The notes under the pieces were generated by a model. That model searched no databases. It was not told the DNA's origin and saw only the letters and a list, made by a program, of their open reading frames with translations. A DNA stretch of 64,000 nt from Pseudomonas triticifolii (GTDB taxonomy: Bacteria; Pseudomonadota; Gammaproteobacteria; Pseudomonadales; Pseudomonadaceae), in assembly GCF_014358015.1 (NCBI RefSeq), contig NZ_JACONV010000013.1, forward strand, positions 62,001 to 126,000, given 5' to 3'. Both the position numbers and the translations under genes were made by a program. Within the stretch, counting starts at the first letter, position 1. The number at the start of each line of letters is the position of its first letter. Positions 1 through 8,600 of the stretch are shown in pieces.

Positions 1-201
1 ACCAAGGGTGATGGCTGGCAAGGACCGGTTTCCCTCGGGCTGGTCAAACCGGGGCAAAGCCTGAACATCCCGCTCGACAAACTACCGCCACTGCAACCCA
101 ACCAGTTGTTCGAGCTGACGCTGGAAACATCCACCGGCTCGCCCATCGGCAAACCGACGGGTCCGATTCAATTCATTGGACGAGCAGTCAAGGTGATTTG
201 A
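1..201 (+). CDS. Anti-sigma factor, RskA-like C-terminal end (partial)
   Basis: The frame is open from the first base to a TGA at 199-201 and gives the last 66 residues of a protein. The end contains a Gly-Ser-Pro-Ile-Gly-Lys-Pro-Thr-Gly-Pro stretch followed by a short hydrophobic strand. That pattern is typical of the periplasmic C-terminal domain of RskA-type anti-sigma factors, which hold an ECF sigma factor at the membrane. The N-terminal zinc-binding part and the membrane helix lie outside the window, so the family call rests only on this tail. It is in the same direction as hutU but 387 bases away, and there is no sign of a link to histidine metabolism. Confidence 0.5.
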   Translation, partial: TKGDGWQGPVSLGLVKPGQSLNIPLDKLPPLQPNQLFELTLETSTGSPIGKPTGPIQFIGRAVKVI

Positions 202-467
202 GACGTATGACACGGATCGTCTGACGTTCTGCCCCCTTCGCTTCACACCCGCCTCACCGGATAACTACAACCCTGTGGGAATGCGCCGGCAACCCGAGCC
301 GCACCAGCGTGTTACCCACCGCCCCAAAACTGCGCAAAAAAGCCCTCAGGTAACAATCACGGCGTCTTGGCGCGCTCGCACGCCAACCATGCCCGTTCCT
401 CTGAAAACCTCGAAAAGCAAGGCCTTGCGCTGTTTCTGAATAGGCTACAGCCCTCGCCCGACAAAGT

Positions 468-483
468 TGGTCTTCAGATTGCA
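468..483 (+). promoter_or_regulatory. Sigma-54 type promoter of the hut operon
   Basis: TGGTCTTCAGATTGCA has GG at -24 and GC at -12 with exact sigma-54 spacing and the TTGCA -12 element. This predicts a start near 494. In pseudomonads hutU transcription is known to need RpoN with the CbrAB or NtrBC activators, which fits; that link is from family knowledge. Confidence 0.75.
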
Positions 484-487
484 TATG

Positions 488-501
488 CTTGTATGTACAA
501 G
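488..501 (+). promoter_or_regulatory. HutC-type operator
   Basis: CTTGTA-TG-TACAAG is a 6-bp perfect inverted repeat with a 2-base spacer. It matches the HutC site of Pseudomonas fluorescens as I remember it. It covers the predicted transcription start, so bound repressor would block initiation; urocanate is the known inducer of HutC. Confidence 0.8.
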
Positions 502-588
502 TAGAGACAGGCTAATCAAGCCGCTCTGCCGACCTGCATTGAAGCGCCCTGCACGGGCTGGTTTGGAATGATCGCTGAGGATTTTTTT

Positions 589-2286
589 GTGACCGAGAAT
601 AATCAAGACCTGAAGCAGGACTGGACCCGCCATCGTGAAGGCGAGGTACGTGCTGCCCGTGGGACTCAACTAACAGCCAAGAGCTGGCTGACCGAAGCGC
701 CGCTGCGCATGTTGATGAACAACCTGGACCCGGAAGTGGCCGAGAACCCCAATGAACTGGTGGTCTACGGCGGTATCGGGCGAGCGGCGCGCAATTGGGA
801 GTGCTACGACAAGATCGTCGAGAGCCTCACCCACCTGAATGACGACGAGACGCTGCTGGTGCAGTCCGGCAAGCCGGTCGGCGTGTTCAAGACCCACAGC
901 AACGCCCCACGTGTCCTGATCGCCAACTCCAACCTGGTGCCGCACTGGGCGAGTTGGGAACACTTCAACGAACTGGATGCCAAGGGCCTGGCGATGTACG
1001 GCCAGATGACCGCAGGCAGCTGGATCTACATCGGCAGCCAGGGCATCGTGCAAGGCACCTACGAAACCTTCGTCGAAGCCGGTCGCCAACATTACGACGG
1101 CAACCTCAAAGGCCGCTGGGTGTTGACCGCAGGTCTGGGCGGCATGGGCGGCGCGCAACCATTGGCCGCAACACTGGCCGGCGCCTGCTCGCTGAACATC
1201 GAATGCCAGCAGAGCCGCATCGATTTCCGCATCAAGACCCGCTATGTCGACGAACAGGCCACCGATCTGGACGACGCGCTGGCCCGTATCGCCCACTACA
1301 CCGCTGAAGGCAAGGCCATCTCCATCGCGCTGTGCGGCAACGCGGCCGAAATCCTGCCGGAAATGGTCCGCCGTGGCGTGCGCCCGGACATGGTCACCGA
1401 CCAGACCAGCGCCCACGACCCGCTCAATGGCTACCTGCCCAAAGGCTGGACCTGGGACGAGTACCGCGCCCGCTCGGTGAGTGAGCCGGCCAGTGTGGCC
1501 AAGGCCGCCAAGCAATCGATGGCCGAACACGTCCAGGCCATGCTGGCGTTCCAGCAAGCCGGTATCCCGACCTTCGATTACGGCAATAACATCCGGCAGA
1601 TGGCCAAGGAAGTCGGCGTGACCAACGCCTTCGATTTCCCAGGCTTCGTTCCCGCCTACATCCGTCCGTTGTTCTGCCGTGGCATTGGTCCGTTCCGCTG
1701 GGCCGCGCTGTCGGGCGACCCGCAGGACATCTACAAGACCGACGCCAAGGTCAAGGAACTGATCCCGGACGACGAGCATTTGCACAACTGGCTGGACATG
1801 GCCCGCGAGCGCATCAGCTTCCAGGGTTTGCCCGCCCGTATCTGCTGGGTCGGTCTGGGTCAGCGCGCAAAACTCGGTCTGGCGTTCAACGAGATGGTAC
1901 GCAGCGGCGAGCTGTCGGCACCGGTCGTGATTGGTCGCGACCACCTGGACTCTGGCTCGGTTGCCAGCCCCAACCGCGAAACCGAATCCATGCGTGATGG
2001 CTCAGACGCGGTGTCCGACTGGCCATTGCTCAATGCCCTGCTCAACACCGCCAGCGGCGCGACCTGGGTGTCCCTGCACCACGGCGGCGGCGTCGGCATG
2101 GGCTTCTCGCAGCACTCGGGCATGGTGATCGTCTGCGACGGCACCGATGAAGCCGCCGAGCGTATCGCCCGCGTGTTGCACAACGACCCGGCGACGGGCG
2201 TCATGCGCCACGCCGACGCCGGTTACGACATTGCAATCGACTGTGCCAAAGAGCAGGGCTTGAACCTGCCGATGATCGGACGTTAG
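589..2286 (+). CDS. hutU: Urocanate hydratase (urocanase)
   Basis: This is the second enzyme of histidine breakdown; it hydrates urocanate to 4-imidazolone-5-propionate using tightly bound NAD. The protein is ~565 residues and nearly identical in layout to P. putida urocanase. Visible hallmarks include the Gly-rich GLGGMGGAQPL nucleotide-binding segment near residue 190, the conserved PLFCRG Cys region and LHHGGGVGMGFSQHSG towards the C-terminus. I chose the GTG at 589 because TGAGG (576-580) sits 8 bases upstream; the ATG at 568 would add seven poorly conserved residues. It is the first gene of the hut unit. Its TAG stop lies inside the inverted repeat of the following palindromic element, so the last residues may have been altered by that insertion. 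Confidence 0.97.
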   Translation: MTENNQDLKQDWTRHREGEVRAARGTQLTAKSWLTEAPLRMLMNNLDPEVAENPNELVVYGGIGRAARNWECYDKIVESLTHLNDDETLLVQSGKPVGVFKTHSNAPRVLIANSNLVPHWASWEHFNELDAKGLAMYGQMTAGSWIYIGSQGIVQGTYETFVEAGRQHYDGNLKGRWVLTAGLGGMGGAQPLAATLAGACSLNIECQQSRIDFRIKTRYVDEQATDLDDALARIAHYTAEGKAISIALCGNAAEILPEMVRRGVRPDMVTDQTSAHDPLNGYLPKGWTWDEYRARSVSEPASVAKAAKQSMAEHVQAMLAFQQAGIPTFDYGNNIRQMAKEVGVTNAFDFPGFVPAYIRPLFCRGIGPFRWAALSGDPQDIYKTDAKVKELIPDDEHLHNWLDMARERISFQGLPARICWVGLGQRAKLGLAFNEMVRSGELSAPVVIGRDHLDSGSVASPNRETESMRDGSDAVSDWPLLNALLNTASGATWVSLHHGGGVGMGFSQHSGMVIVCDGTDEAAERIARVLHNDPATGVMRHADAGYDIAIDCAKEQGLNLPMIGR

Positions 2287-2459
2287 GTTTTGTACGAAAA
2301 GTCGGCGAGCGAAGGTCAGGCAAGGCAAAAACAGGCGAGGAACGGCCGGGGTCGCGTTCGACTCTACGTGTTGTAAATGAGCATTCCGATCGGACTCGCG
2401 CACGAGCCTGTTTTTAACGCAGCATCACCGAGCGCAGCCACTTTTCGTACAGAGCCTAA
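2283..2459. repeat. Palindromic MITE-like element between hutU and hutX
   Basis: The ends are 20-base imperfect inverted repeats: TTAGGTTTTGTACGAAAAGT on the left, and TTAGGCTCTGTACGAAAAGT on the complement of the right, differing at two bases. A second inner pair (around 2324-2338 and 2404-2415) carries AAAAACAGGC and GCCTGTTTTT. The whole ~177 bp has no coding capacity. The size, terminal repeats and internal symmetry are those of a miniature inverted-repeat element. Its left end provides the TAG stop of hutU. I cannot name the parent insertion sequence. Confidence 0.6.
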
Positions 2460-2576
2460 GGGCGACGTCGGTCATCAGGCCGACAGACCTCGGGGACGGG
2501 CGTGAAAACGCCCAAAGGCCGGATGCCTGTTTTGATGAAGCTGCCACCATCCCTTTCAGGCGTAGGAGCATCGACA

Positions 2577-3545
2577 ATGAACATGAAAAAGGCCCTGTTG
2601 ACCACTCTGGTATCCGCTGGCTTGCTCGCCAGCGCCGGAGCGAGTCAGGCTGCCAGCTGGTGTGAGTCAGGCAAGCCGGTGAAATTCGCGGGCCTGAACT
2701 GGGAAAGCGCGATGCTGCTGACCGACATCCTGCAGATCGTGCTGGACAAGGGTTACGGCTGCACAGTGGATGCCCTGCCCGGCAACTCCATCGCCATGGA
2801 AAACGCCCTGAGCACCAACGACATCCAGATCTTCGCGGAAGAATGGGTCGGTCGCAGTGAAGTGTGGAACAAGGCAGCGGCCGCCGGAAAAGTGGTCGGT
2901 GTCGGCGCGCCGGTCGTCGGTGCAGTCGAGGGCTGGTACGTGCCGCGCTACGTGATCGAAGGCGATGCCAGGCGCAAGCTGGAAGCCAAGGCGCCGAACC
3001 TCAAGTCGATCAGCGATCTGGCGCAGTACCCGGCGGTGTTCAAGGATCAGGAAGAACCCGGCAAAGGCCGTTTCTACAACTGCCCGGCCGGCTGGACCTG
3101 CGAGCTGGAAAACAGCGAGATGCTCAAGAGCTACGGTCTGGAGAACACATACACCAACTTCCGTCCGGGCACCGGCCCGGCGCTGGACGCGGCTATTCTG
3201 TCCAGCTACAAGCGCGGCGAGCCGATCCTGACGTATTACTGGTCGCCAACGCCGTTGATGGGCCAGGTAGACCTGGTGCGTCTGGAAGAGAAAGCCGGGG
3301 TTAACAAGACGATCGATATCAAGGTCGGCGTGTCCAAAGTGTTCCATGATCAGGCGCCTGAACTGATTGCCGTGCTGGAGAAGGTCAATCTGCCGATCGA
3401 CCTGCTCAACCAGAACCTGGGGCGCATGGCCAAGGAACGCATCGAATCGCCGAAACTCGCCCGGATCTTTCTGAAAGAGCACCCGGAAGTCTGGCATCAG
3501 TGGGTCAGTGAAGACGCCGCGAAGAAGGTGGACGCCTCGCTGTAA
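2577..3545 (+). CDS. hutX: Histidine ABC transporter, periplasmic binding protein
   Basis: This is a solute receptor of the ProX/OpuAC (glycine betaine/choline) fold that feeds the HutWV permease. The ~322-residue product starts with a Lys-Lys signal peptide and a hydrophobic core ending near ASQAA. It continues into a ligand-binding domain that opens with VKFAGLNWESAMLLTDILQ. The ATG at 2577 is preferred because AGGAG (2564-2568) lies 8 bases upstream and the signal peptide begins there; the longer frame from 2502 has no such start. The ligand is inferred to be histidine or urocanate from its place between hutU and hutH; related proteins bind betaines. Order and spacing with hutW and hutV show one transporter. 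Confidence 0.88.
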   Translation: MNMKKALLTTLVSAGLLASAGASQAASWCESGKPVKFAGLNWESAMLLTDILQIVLDKGYGCTVDALPGNSIAMENALSTNDIQIFAEEWVGRSEVWNKAAAAGKVVGVGAPVVGAVEGWYVPRYVIEGDARRKLEAKAPNLKSISDLAQYPAVFKDQEEPGKGRFYNCPAGWTCELENSEMLKSYGLENTYTNFRPGTGPALDAAILSSYKRGEPILTYYWSPTPLMGQVDLVRLEEKAGVNKTIDIKVGVSKVFHDQAPELIAVLEKVNLPIDLLNQNLGRMAKERIESPKLARIFLKEHPEVWHQWVSEDAAKKVDASL

Positions 3546-3622
3546 ACGACTGGGCAGCCGGGCTGACACTGCAGATTCGGCTGCCCGTTCGTTGACCGAA
3601 ACACCTTACTTGAGAGCCGCTT

Positions 3623-4474
3623 ATGTTTCCTGAAAGCTTCACTTTCTCGATCGCCAACTGGGTCAACGACGGCGTCGACTCGCTGGTAACCCAGTACGGC
3701 GATGTGTTCCGACACATCTCCGACACGCTGCTGTGGGCCATCGTCAACCTGGAAGGCCTGCTGCGCATGGCGCCGTGGTGGTTGATGCTGATCATCGTCG
3801 GCGGCATTGCCTGGCACGCCACGCGCAAGATCGTTACCACCGTGGTGATCGTCGGCCTGCTGTTTCTGGTCGGCGCGGTCGGGTTGTGGGACAAGCTGAT
3901 GCAGACACTGGCGCTGATGCTGGTCGCCACGATCATTGCCGTACTGATCGGCATTCCGCTGGGCATTCTTTCGGCGCGCAGCAACCGCCTGCGTTCTGTA
4001 CTGATGCCGCTGCTGGACATCATGCAGACCATGCCCAGCTTCGTTTACCTGATTCCGGTGCTGATGCTGTTCGGCCTGGGCAAGGTCCCGGCGATCTTCG
4101 CCACCGTGATCTACGCCGCGCCGCCGCTGATTCGCCTGACCGACCTGGGCATTCGTCAGGTCGATGGCGAGGTCATGGAAGCCATCAATGCCTTCGGTGC
4201 CAACCGTTGGCAGCAACTGTTCGGCGTGCAACTGCCGCTGGCGATGCCCAGCATCATGGCCGGGATCAACCAGACCACCATGATGGCGCTGTCGATGGTG
4301 GTGATTGCCTCGATGATCGGCGCTCGTGGTCTGGGCGAAGACGTACTGGTCGGCATTCAAACGCTGAACGTCGGACGCGGACTGGAAGCAGGTCTGGCCA
4401 TTGTCATTCTGGCGGTTGTCATCGACCGCATCACTCAGGCCTACGGCCGTCCACGGCATGAGGCGCAAAAATGA
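3623..4474 (+). CDS. hutW: Histidine ABC transporter, permease
   Basis: This is an inner-membrane permease of the ProW/OpuAB type, 283 residues with about six membrane helices. It includes the EAA-like cytoplasmic loop (EVMEAINAFGANRWQQLFGVQ) that contacts the ATPase. It begins 77 bases after hutX, and its stop overlaps the hutV start (ATGA at 4471-4474), so the two are translationally coupled. The N-terminus resembles ProW in having an amphipathic stretch before the first helix. Substrate assignment rests on operon position. Confidence 0.9.
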   Translation: MFPESFTFSIANWVNDGVDSLVTQYGDVFRHISDTLLWAIVNLEGLLRMAPWWLMLIIVGGIAWHATRKIVTTVVIVGLLFLVGAVGLWDKLMQTLALMLVATIIAVLIGIPLGILSARSNRLRSVLMPLLDIMQTMPSFVYLIPVLMLFGLGKVPAIFATVIYAAPPLIRLTDLGIRQVDGEVMEAINAFGANRWQQLFGVQLPLAMPSIMAGINQTTMMALSMVVIASMIGARGLGEDVLVGIQTLNVGRGLEAGLAIVILAVVIDRITQAYGRPRHEAQK

Positions 4475-5301
4475 TGAGTGAGCAACCGAACAAGATCGTT
4501 GTGCGAAACGTGTACAAGATTTTCGGCAATCGGGAAAAAGAAGCGCTGGCCATGATCAAGCAACAGCAGAGCAAGGATCAGGTGCTGGCGAAAACCGGTT
4601 GCGTGGTGGGCGTGAACGACCTGTCACTGTCGATTGCCAGTGGCGAAATCTTTGTGATCATGGGCCTGTCCGGCTCGGGTAAATCGACCCTGGTGCGCCA
4701 CCTCAACCGGCTGATCGACCCTACCAGTGGCGAGATTCTGGTCGATGGCGAAGACATCCTGCGCTACGACATGGAAGCGCTGCGCCAGTTTCGTCGGCAC
4801 AAGATCAGCATGGTGTTCCAGAGCTTCGGCCTGCTGCCGCACAAGACCGTACTCGCCAACGTGGCCTACGGCCTGAAAGTGCGCGGCGAGACCAAGGCAT
4901 TGTGTGATGAACGCGCACGGCACTGGATCACCACCGTTGGCCTTAACGGCTATGAAAACAAGTACCCGCACCAGCTTTCCGGCGGTATGCGTCAGCGCGT
5001 AGGTCTGGCCCGGGCGTTGGCAGCCGACACCGACATCATCCTGATGGACGAAGCGTTCAGCGCACTCGACCCACTGATTCGCGCCGAAATGCAGGACCAG
5101 TTGCTGGACCTGCAGGCCACGCTGCACAAGACCATCGTGTTCATCACCCATGACCTTGATGAGGCCGTGCGCATCGGTAATCGCATCGCGATCCTCAAGG
5201 ACGGACGGCTGATCCAGGTCGGTACGCCGAAAGAAATCCTTCACTCGCCCGCCGACGATTACGTGGATCGTTTCGTTCAGCGCCGCGTGGCGACTCTTTA
5301 A
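4471..5301 (+). CDS. hutV: Histidine ABC transporter, ATP-binding protein
   Basis: This is the cytoplasmic ATPase that powers HutXW uptake. It has 276 residues with Walker A GLSGSGKST, the Q-loop, the signature LSGGMRQRVGLARALA and Walker B ILMDEAFSALDP followed by the switch His (FITHDLDEA). As in ProV it has an extra N-terminal segment with a conserved regulatory stretch (KEALAMIKQQQSKDQVLAKTG). It lacks the long C-terminal CBS pair of ProV, ending soon after VDRFVQRR. There are two adjacent ATGs at 4471 and 4474; the first overlaps the hutW stop. Confidence 0.92.
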   Translation: MMSEQPNKIVVRNVYKIFGNREKEALAMIKQQQSKDQVLAKTGCVVGVNDLSLSIASGEIFVIMGLSGSGKSTLVRHLNRLIDPTSGEILVDGEDILRYDMEALRQFRRHKISMVFQSFGLLPHKTVLANVAYGLKVRGETKALCDERARHWITTVGLNGYENKYPHQLSGGMRQRVGLARALAADTDIILMDEAFSALDPLIRAEMQDQLLDLQATLHKTIVFITHDLDEAVRIGNRIAILKDGRLIQVGTPKEILHSPADDYVDRFVQRRVATL

Positions 5302-5313
5302 GGACCGTTGCAG

Positions 5314-6855
5314 ATGTCACGAGCAGAAAAGATCGTTTTCGGCGACGCCCCGGCGCGCTGGCAGGACGTGGTCGCCGTCGCCCGGCATGGCGCGCCACTG
5401 GTGCTGTCGCCAGCCGCGTGGGCACGGATCGAGAACGCCCAGGCCATCGTGCAGCGCATCGTTGTCAGCGGCGAGCGCGCCTACGGCGTGAACACCGGCC
5501 TGGGCGCGTTATGCAATGTGTCGCTGGCAGGCGAACAGCTCGGTCGCCTGTCGCGTAACACCCTGCTCAGCCATGCCTGTGGCGTCGGCGCACCGCTGAC
5601 CGACGAACAGACCCGCGCGATCATCTGCGCCGCCCTGCTCAATTACAGCCAGGGCAAATCCGGTATTCATCGGCAAGTGGTCGAAGCGCTGCTGGCCCTG
5701 CTCAACCACGGCATTACGCCTCAGGTCCCGGCGCAGGGTTCGGTGGGTTATCTGACCCACATGGCCCACGTCGGCATCGCCTTGCTGGGCGTCGGTCAGG
5801 TCAGCTATCGCGGGCAGATCGTGTCTGCACAGCAGGCGCTGGAAGAGGAAGGTCTCAAGCCGGTCGTCCTCGGCGCGAAAGACGGGTTGTGCCTGGTTAA
5901 CGGCACGCCCTGCATGACCGGGCTGAGCTGTCTGGCCATCGCCGACGCCGAGCGACTGGTCCAATGGGCCGACGTGATCGGTGCCATGACCTTCGAAGCC
6001 CTGCGCGGCCAACTGGATGCGTTCGACGAAACCATTCTGGCCCTCAAGCCGCATCCCGGCATGCAAGCAGTCGGTAATAACCTGCGCAGCCTGTTGGCAG
6101 GCAGCGAAGTGCTCGTCAGCAGCCAGGGCATTCGCACGCAGGACGCGCTGAGCATTCGCTCCATGCCGCAGGTACATGGCGCAACCCGCGACCAGTTGGC
6201 ACATGCTGTCCGGCAGATCGAGACCGAACTGAATTCGGTCACCGACAACCCGTTGCTGCTCGGCACGCCCGATGCTTACCGCGTGGTGTCCCAGGCCAAC
6301 CCGCATGGTCAGTCGGTGGCGATGGCGGCGGACCTTCTATGCGTGGCCGTCGCCGAACTCGGCTCGATTGCCGAGCGTCGTCTGGACCGCCTGATCAATC
6401 CGATGGTCAGCGGCCTGCCCGCGTTTCTGGTCAGCCAGCCGGGCGTCAACTCGGGAATGATGATCGTCCAGTACGTCGCTGCCTCGCTGTGCGCGGAAAA
6501 CCGCCAGATGGCGCAACCGGCGGTGGTGGATAACTACGTCACGTCCGGTCTGCAGGAAGATCACTTGAGCCTGGGCACCAGCGCCGCGCTGAAGCTGCAC
6601 AAGGTGCTGGGCAACGCGACGCAGATTCTCGCCATCGAATACCTGCTGGCGGCGCAGGCGTTTGAATTCCTCAAGGCGCAGCGATTCGGCGTGGGCACCC
6701 ACATCGCCTGGCAGCTGTTGCGCGAACGCGTTCCGGCTTACGACGAAGACCGCTGGCTGGCACCGGACATCGCCAGCAGCGCGGCACTGATCAACGAAAA
6801 CCAGACGCTGGAGAGGGTTTTCCAGCACTGCCGTGAACACACGGCAACCCAATAA
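5314..6855 (+). CDS. hutH1: Histidine ammonia-lyase paralogue lacking the MIO triad
   Basis: This is a full-length (~513 residue) member of the aromatic amino-acid lyase family, clearly homologous to the next gene. True HutH proteins carry GSVGASGDLAPLAH, in which Ala-Ser-Gly cyclises to the electrophilic MIO cofactor. Here the sequence is GSVG directly followed by YLTHMAH: the three residues are cleanly missing between Gly145 and Tyr146 with no frameshift. Conventional lyase activity is therefore unlikely. Other parts, such as RAYGVNTGLGAL and SVTDNPLL, are kept, so the fold should be intact. The start is ATG 5314 with AAGGA 9 bases upstream. It may be a structural or regulatory partner or have another reaction; in P. 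fluorescens only the second copy is, as I recall, needed for growth on histidine. Confidence 0.85.
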   Translation: MSRAEKIVFGDAPARWQDVVAVARHGAPLVLSPAAWARIENAQAIVQRIVVSGERAYGVNTGLGALCNVSLAGEQLGRLSRNTLLSHACGVGAPLTDEQTRAIICAALLNYSQGKSGIHRQVVEALLALLNHGITPQVPAQGSVGYLTHMAHVGIALLGVGQVSYRGQIVSAQQALEEEGLKPVVLGAKDGLCLVNGTPCMTGLSCLAIADAERLVQWADVIGAMTFEALRGQLDAFDETILALKPHPGMQAVGNNLRSLLAGSEVLVSSQGIRTQDALSIRSMPQVHGATRDQLAHAVRQIETELNSVTDNPLLLGTPDAYRVVSQANPHGQSVAMAADLLCVAVAELGSIAERRLDRLINPMVSGLPAFLVSQPGVNSGMMIVQYVAASLCAENRQMAQPAVVDNYVTSGLQEDHLSLGTSAALKLHKVLGNATQILAIEYLLAAQAFEFLKAQRFGVGTHIAWQLLRERVPAYDEDRWLAPDIASSAALINENQTLERVFQHCREHTATQ

Positions 6856-6949
6856 AAAGCGGTCAAGGCCCGGCGTCACCCACGCAGGGCCGACGGCGGC
6901 GCGTTCAACACACGCGCACGCCCGACATCAATCAAGGAGTAGCTGCATC

Positions 6950-8497
6950 GTGACCACCCCATCTGCCAAGACCTTCAACCTGATCCCCGGCCAACTGACG
7001 CTGGCACAACTGCGCGCCTTCTATCAGCAGCCCATGACCCTGACGCTGGACGCCAGCGCTGACCAGCCGATCGACGACAGCGTGGCCTGTGTCGAGCGCA
7101 TTCTGGCCGAGAACCGCACCGCTTACGGCATCAATACTGGTTTCGGTCTGCTGGCCTCGACGCGCATCGCCAGCGAAGACCTGGAAAACCTGCAACGTTC
7201 GCTGGTGTTGTCCCACGCAGCCGGTGTCGGTCAGCCGATCAGCGACGAACTGGTGCGGATAATCATGGTGCTCAAGGTCAACAGCCTGAGCCGCGGTTTC
7301 TCGGGCATTCGCCGTGTGGTCATCGACGCGCTGATCGCGCTGATCAATGCCGAGGTCTACCCGCACATCCCGCTCAAGGGTTCGGTGGGCGCATCCGGTG
7401 ACCTCGCGCCGCTGGCGCACATGTCGCTGGTGCTGCTGGGCGAAGGCAAGGCGCGTTACAAGGGTGAATGGCTCAACGCAGTCGATGCACTGAAAATCGC
7501 AGGACTGACGCCACTGACCCTGGCCGCCAAGGAAGGTCTGGCGCTGCTCAACGGCACGCAGGTCTCAACCGCCTATGCGCTGCGCGGTCTGTTCGAGGGC
7601 GAAGACCTGTTCGCCGCTGCATTGACCTGTGGCTCGCTCACGGTCGAAGCGGTACTGGGTTCACGCTCACCGTTCGACGCACGCATTCATGCCGCTCGCG
7701 GCCAGCGCGGGCAGATCGATTCCGCCGCCTGCTATCGCGACCTGCTCGGTGAAAGCAGTGAGGTGTCCGAGTCGCACCGCAACTGCGACAAGGTTCAGGA
7801 CCCCTACTCGCTGCGCTGTCAGCCACAAGTGATGGGCGCGTGCCTGACCCAGTTACGGCAGGCCGCCGAGGTGCTGCAAATCGAAGCCAACGCCGTGTCC
7901 GACAACCCGCTGGTGTTCGCCGCCGAGAACGAGGTGATCTCCGGTGGCAACTTCCACGCAGAGCCTGTCGCCATGGCGGCCGACAACCTGGCGCTGGCCA
8001 TCGCTGAAATAGGCTCACTGAGCGAGCGACGCATTTCGCTGATGATGGACAAGCACATGTCGCAGTTGCCGCCATTCCTGGTGGCCAACGGCGGGGTCAA
8101 TTCCGGCTTCATGATCGCCCAGGTCACAGCCGCTGCGCTGGCCAGTGAAAACAAGGCGCTGGCCCACCCGCACAGCGTCGACAGCCTGCCGACCTCGGCC
8201 AACCAGGAAGACCATGTATCGATGGCGCCAGCCGCCGGCAAGCGGTTATGGGAAATGGCAGAAAACGTTCGCGGGATTCTTGCCGTAGAATGGCTGGCTG
8301 CGTGTCAGGGTCTGGACCTGCGTAATGGCCTGAAAACCTCTCCAAAACTGGAGCAAGCCCGAGCCCTACTACGCAGCAAGGTCCCGTCCTACGACAAAGA
8401 CCGCTTTTTCGCACCGGACATCGAAGCTGCCAGCCAGCTGTTGTCCTCCACTTGCCTGAACCCTTTGGTTCCTGCACGTCTGCTACCCAGTCTGTGA
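6950..8497 (+). CDS. hutH2: Histidine ammonia-lyase (histidase), active copy
   Basis: This enzyme removes ammonia from L-histidine to give urocanate, the first step of the pathway. The 515-residue protein has the complete MIO motif Ala148-Ser149-Gly150 within GSVGASGDLAPLAH, an early AYGINTGFGLLAST loop, and QDPYSLRCQPQVMG plus EAVSDNPLVF-like segments (here EANAVSDNPLVF) of the active site. I chose GTG 6950: AAGGAG (6934-6939) precedes it by 10 bases and the product then matches the usual ~510-residue length. A longer in-frame extension to 6833 would overlap hutH1 and looks like leader sequence. It probably works as a homotetramer. Confidence 0.95.
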   Translation: MTTPSAKTFNLIPGQLTLAQLRAFYQQPMTLTLDASADQPIDDSVACVERILAENRTAYGINTGFGLLASTRIASEDLENLQRSLVLSHAAGVGQPISDELVRIIMVLKVNSLSRGFSGIRRVVIDALIALINAEVYPHIPLKGSVGASGDLAPLAHMSLVLLGEGKARYKGEWLNAVDALKIAGLTPLTLAAKEGLALLNGTQVSTAYALRGLFEGEDLFAAALTCGSLTVEAVLGSRSPFDARIHAARGQRGQIDSAACYRDLLGESSEVSESHRNCDKVQDPYSLRCQPQVMGACLTQLRQAAEVLQIEANAVSDNPLVFAAENEVISGGNFHAEPVAMAADNLALAIAEIGSLSERRISLMMDKHMSQLPPFLVANGGVNSGFMIAQVTAAALASENKALAHPHSVDSLPTSANQEDHVSMAPAAGKRLWEMAENVRGILAVEWLAACQGLDLRNGLKTSPKLEQARALLRSKVPSYDKDRFFAPDIEAASQLLSSTCLNPLVPARLLPSL

Positions 8498-8600
8498 TGC
8501 ACCGCGAGCCTGGCAGGGCTCGCCATGGTCAATCGCTGCGGGAAGCCGAATGCAGGCGTTCTCGCAGCTATAGCCATACCAGTAATGAAATGGACCTGAA

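Larger units (their letters stand above)
202..588 (+). other. Intergenic region upstream of hutU
   Basis: No convincing gene is present. The stretch holds the hut promoter and operator (separate entries at 468-483 and 488-501) and a long 5' leader. Short open frames here on the minus strand lack ribosome sites and are not counted as genes. Confidence 0.6.

Noticed and set aside
598..608. Crc/Hfq target (AANAANAA) at the start of hutU
   Set aside because: The sequence AATAATCAAGA has the wrong spacing for the motif; hut genes are known Crc targets but this site is too weak to claim.
670..1944. A 424-residue frame antisense to hutU
   Set aside because: Same cause; hutU is certain and the antisense product shows no family features.
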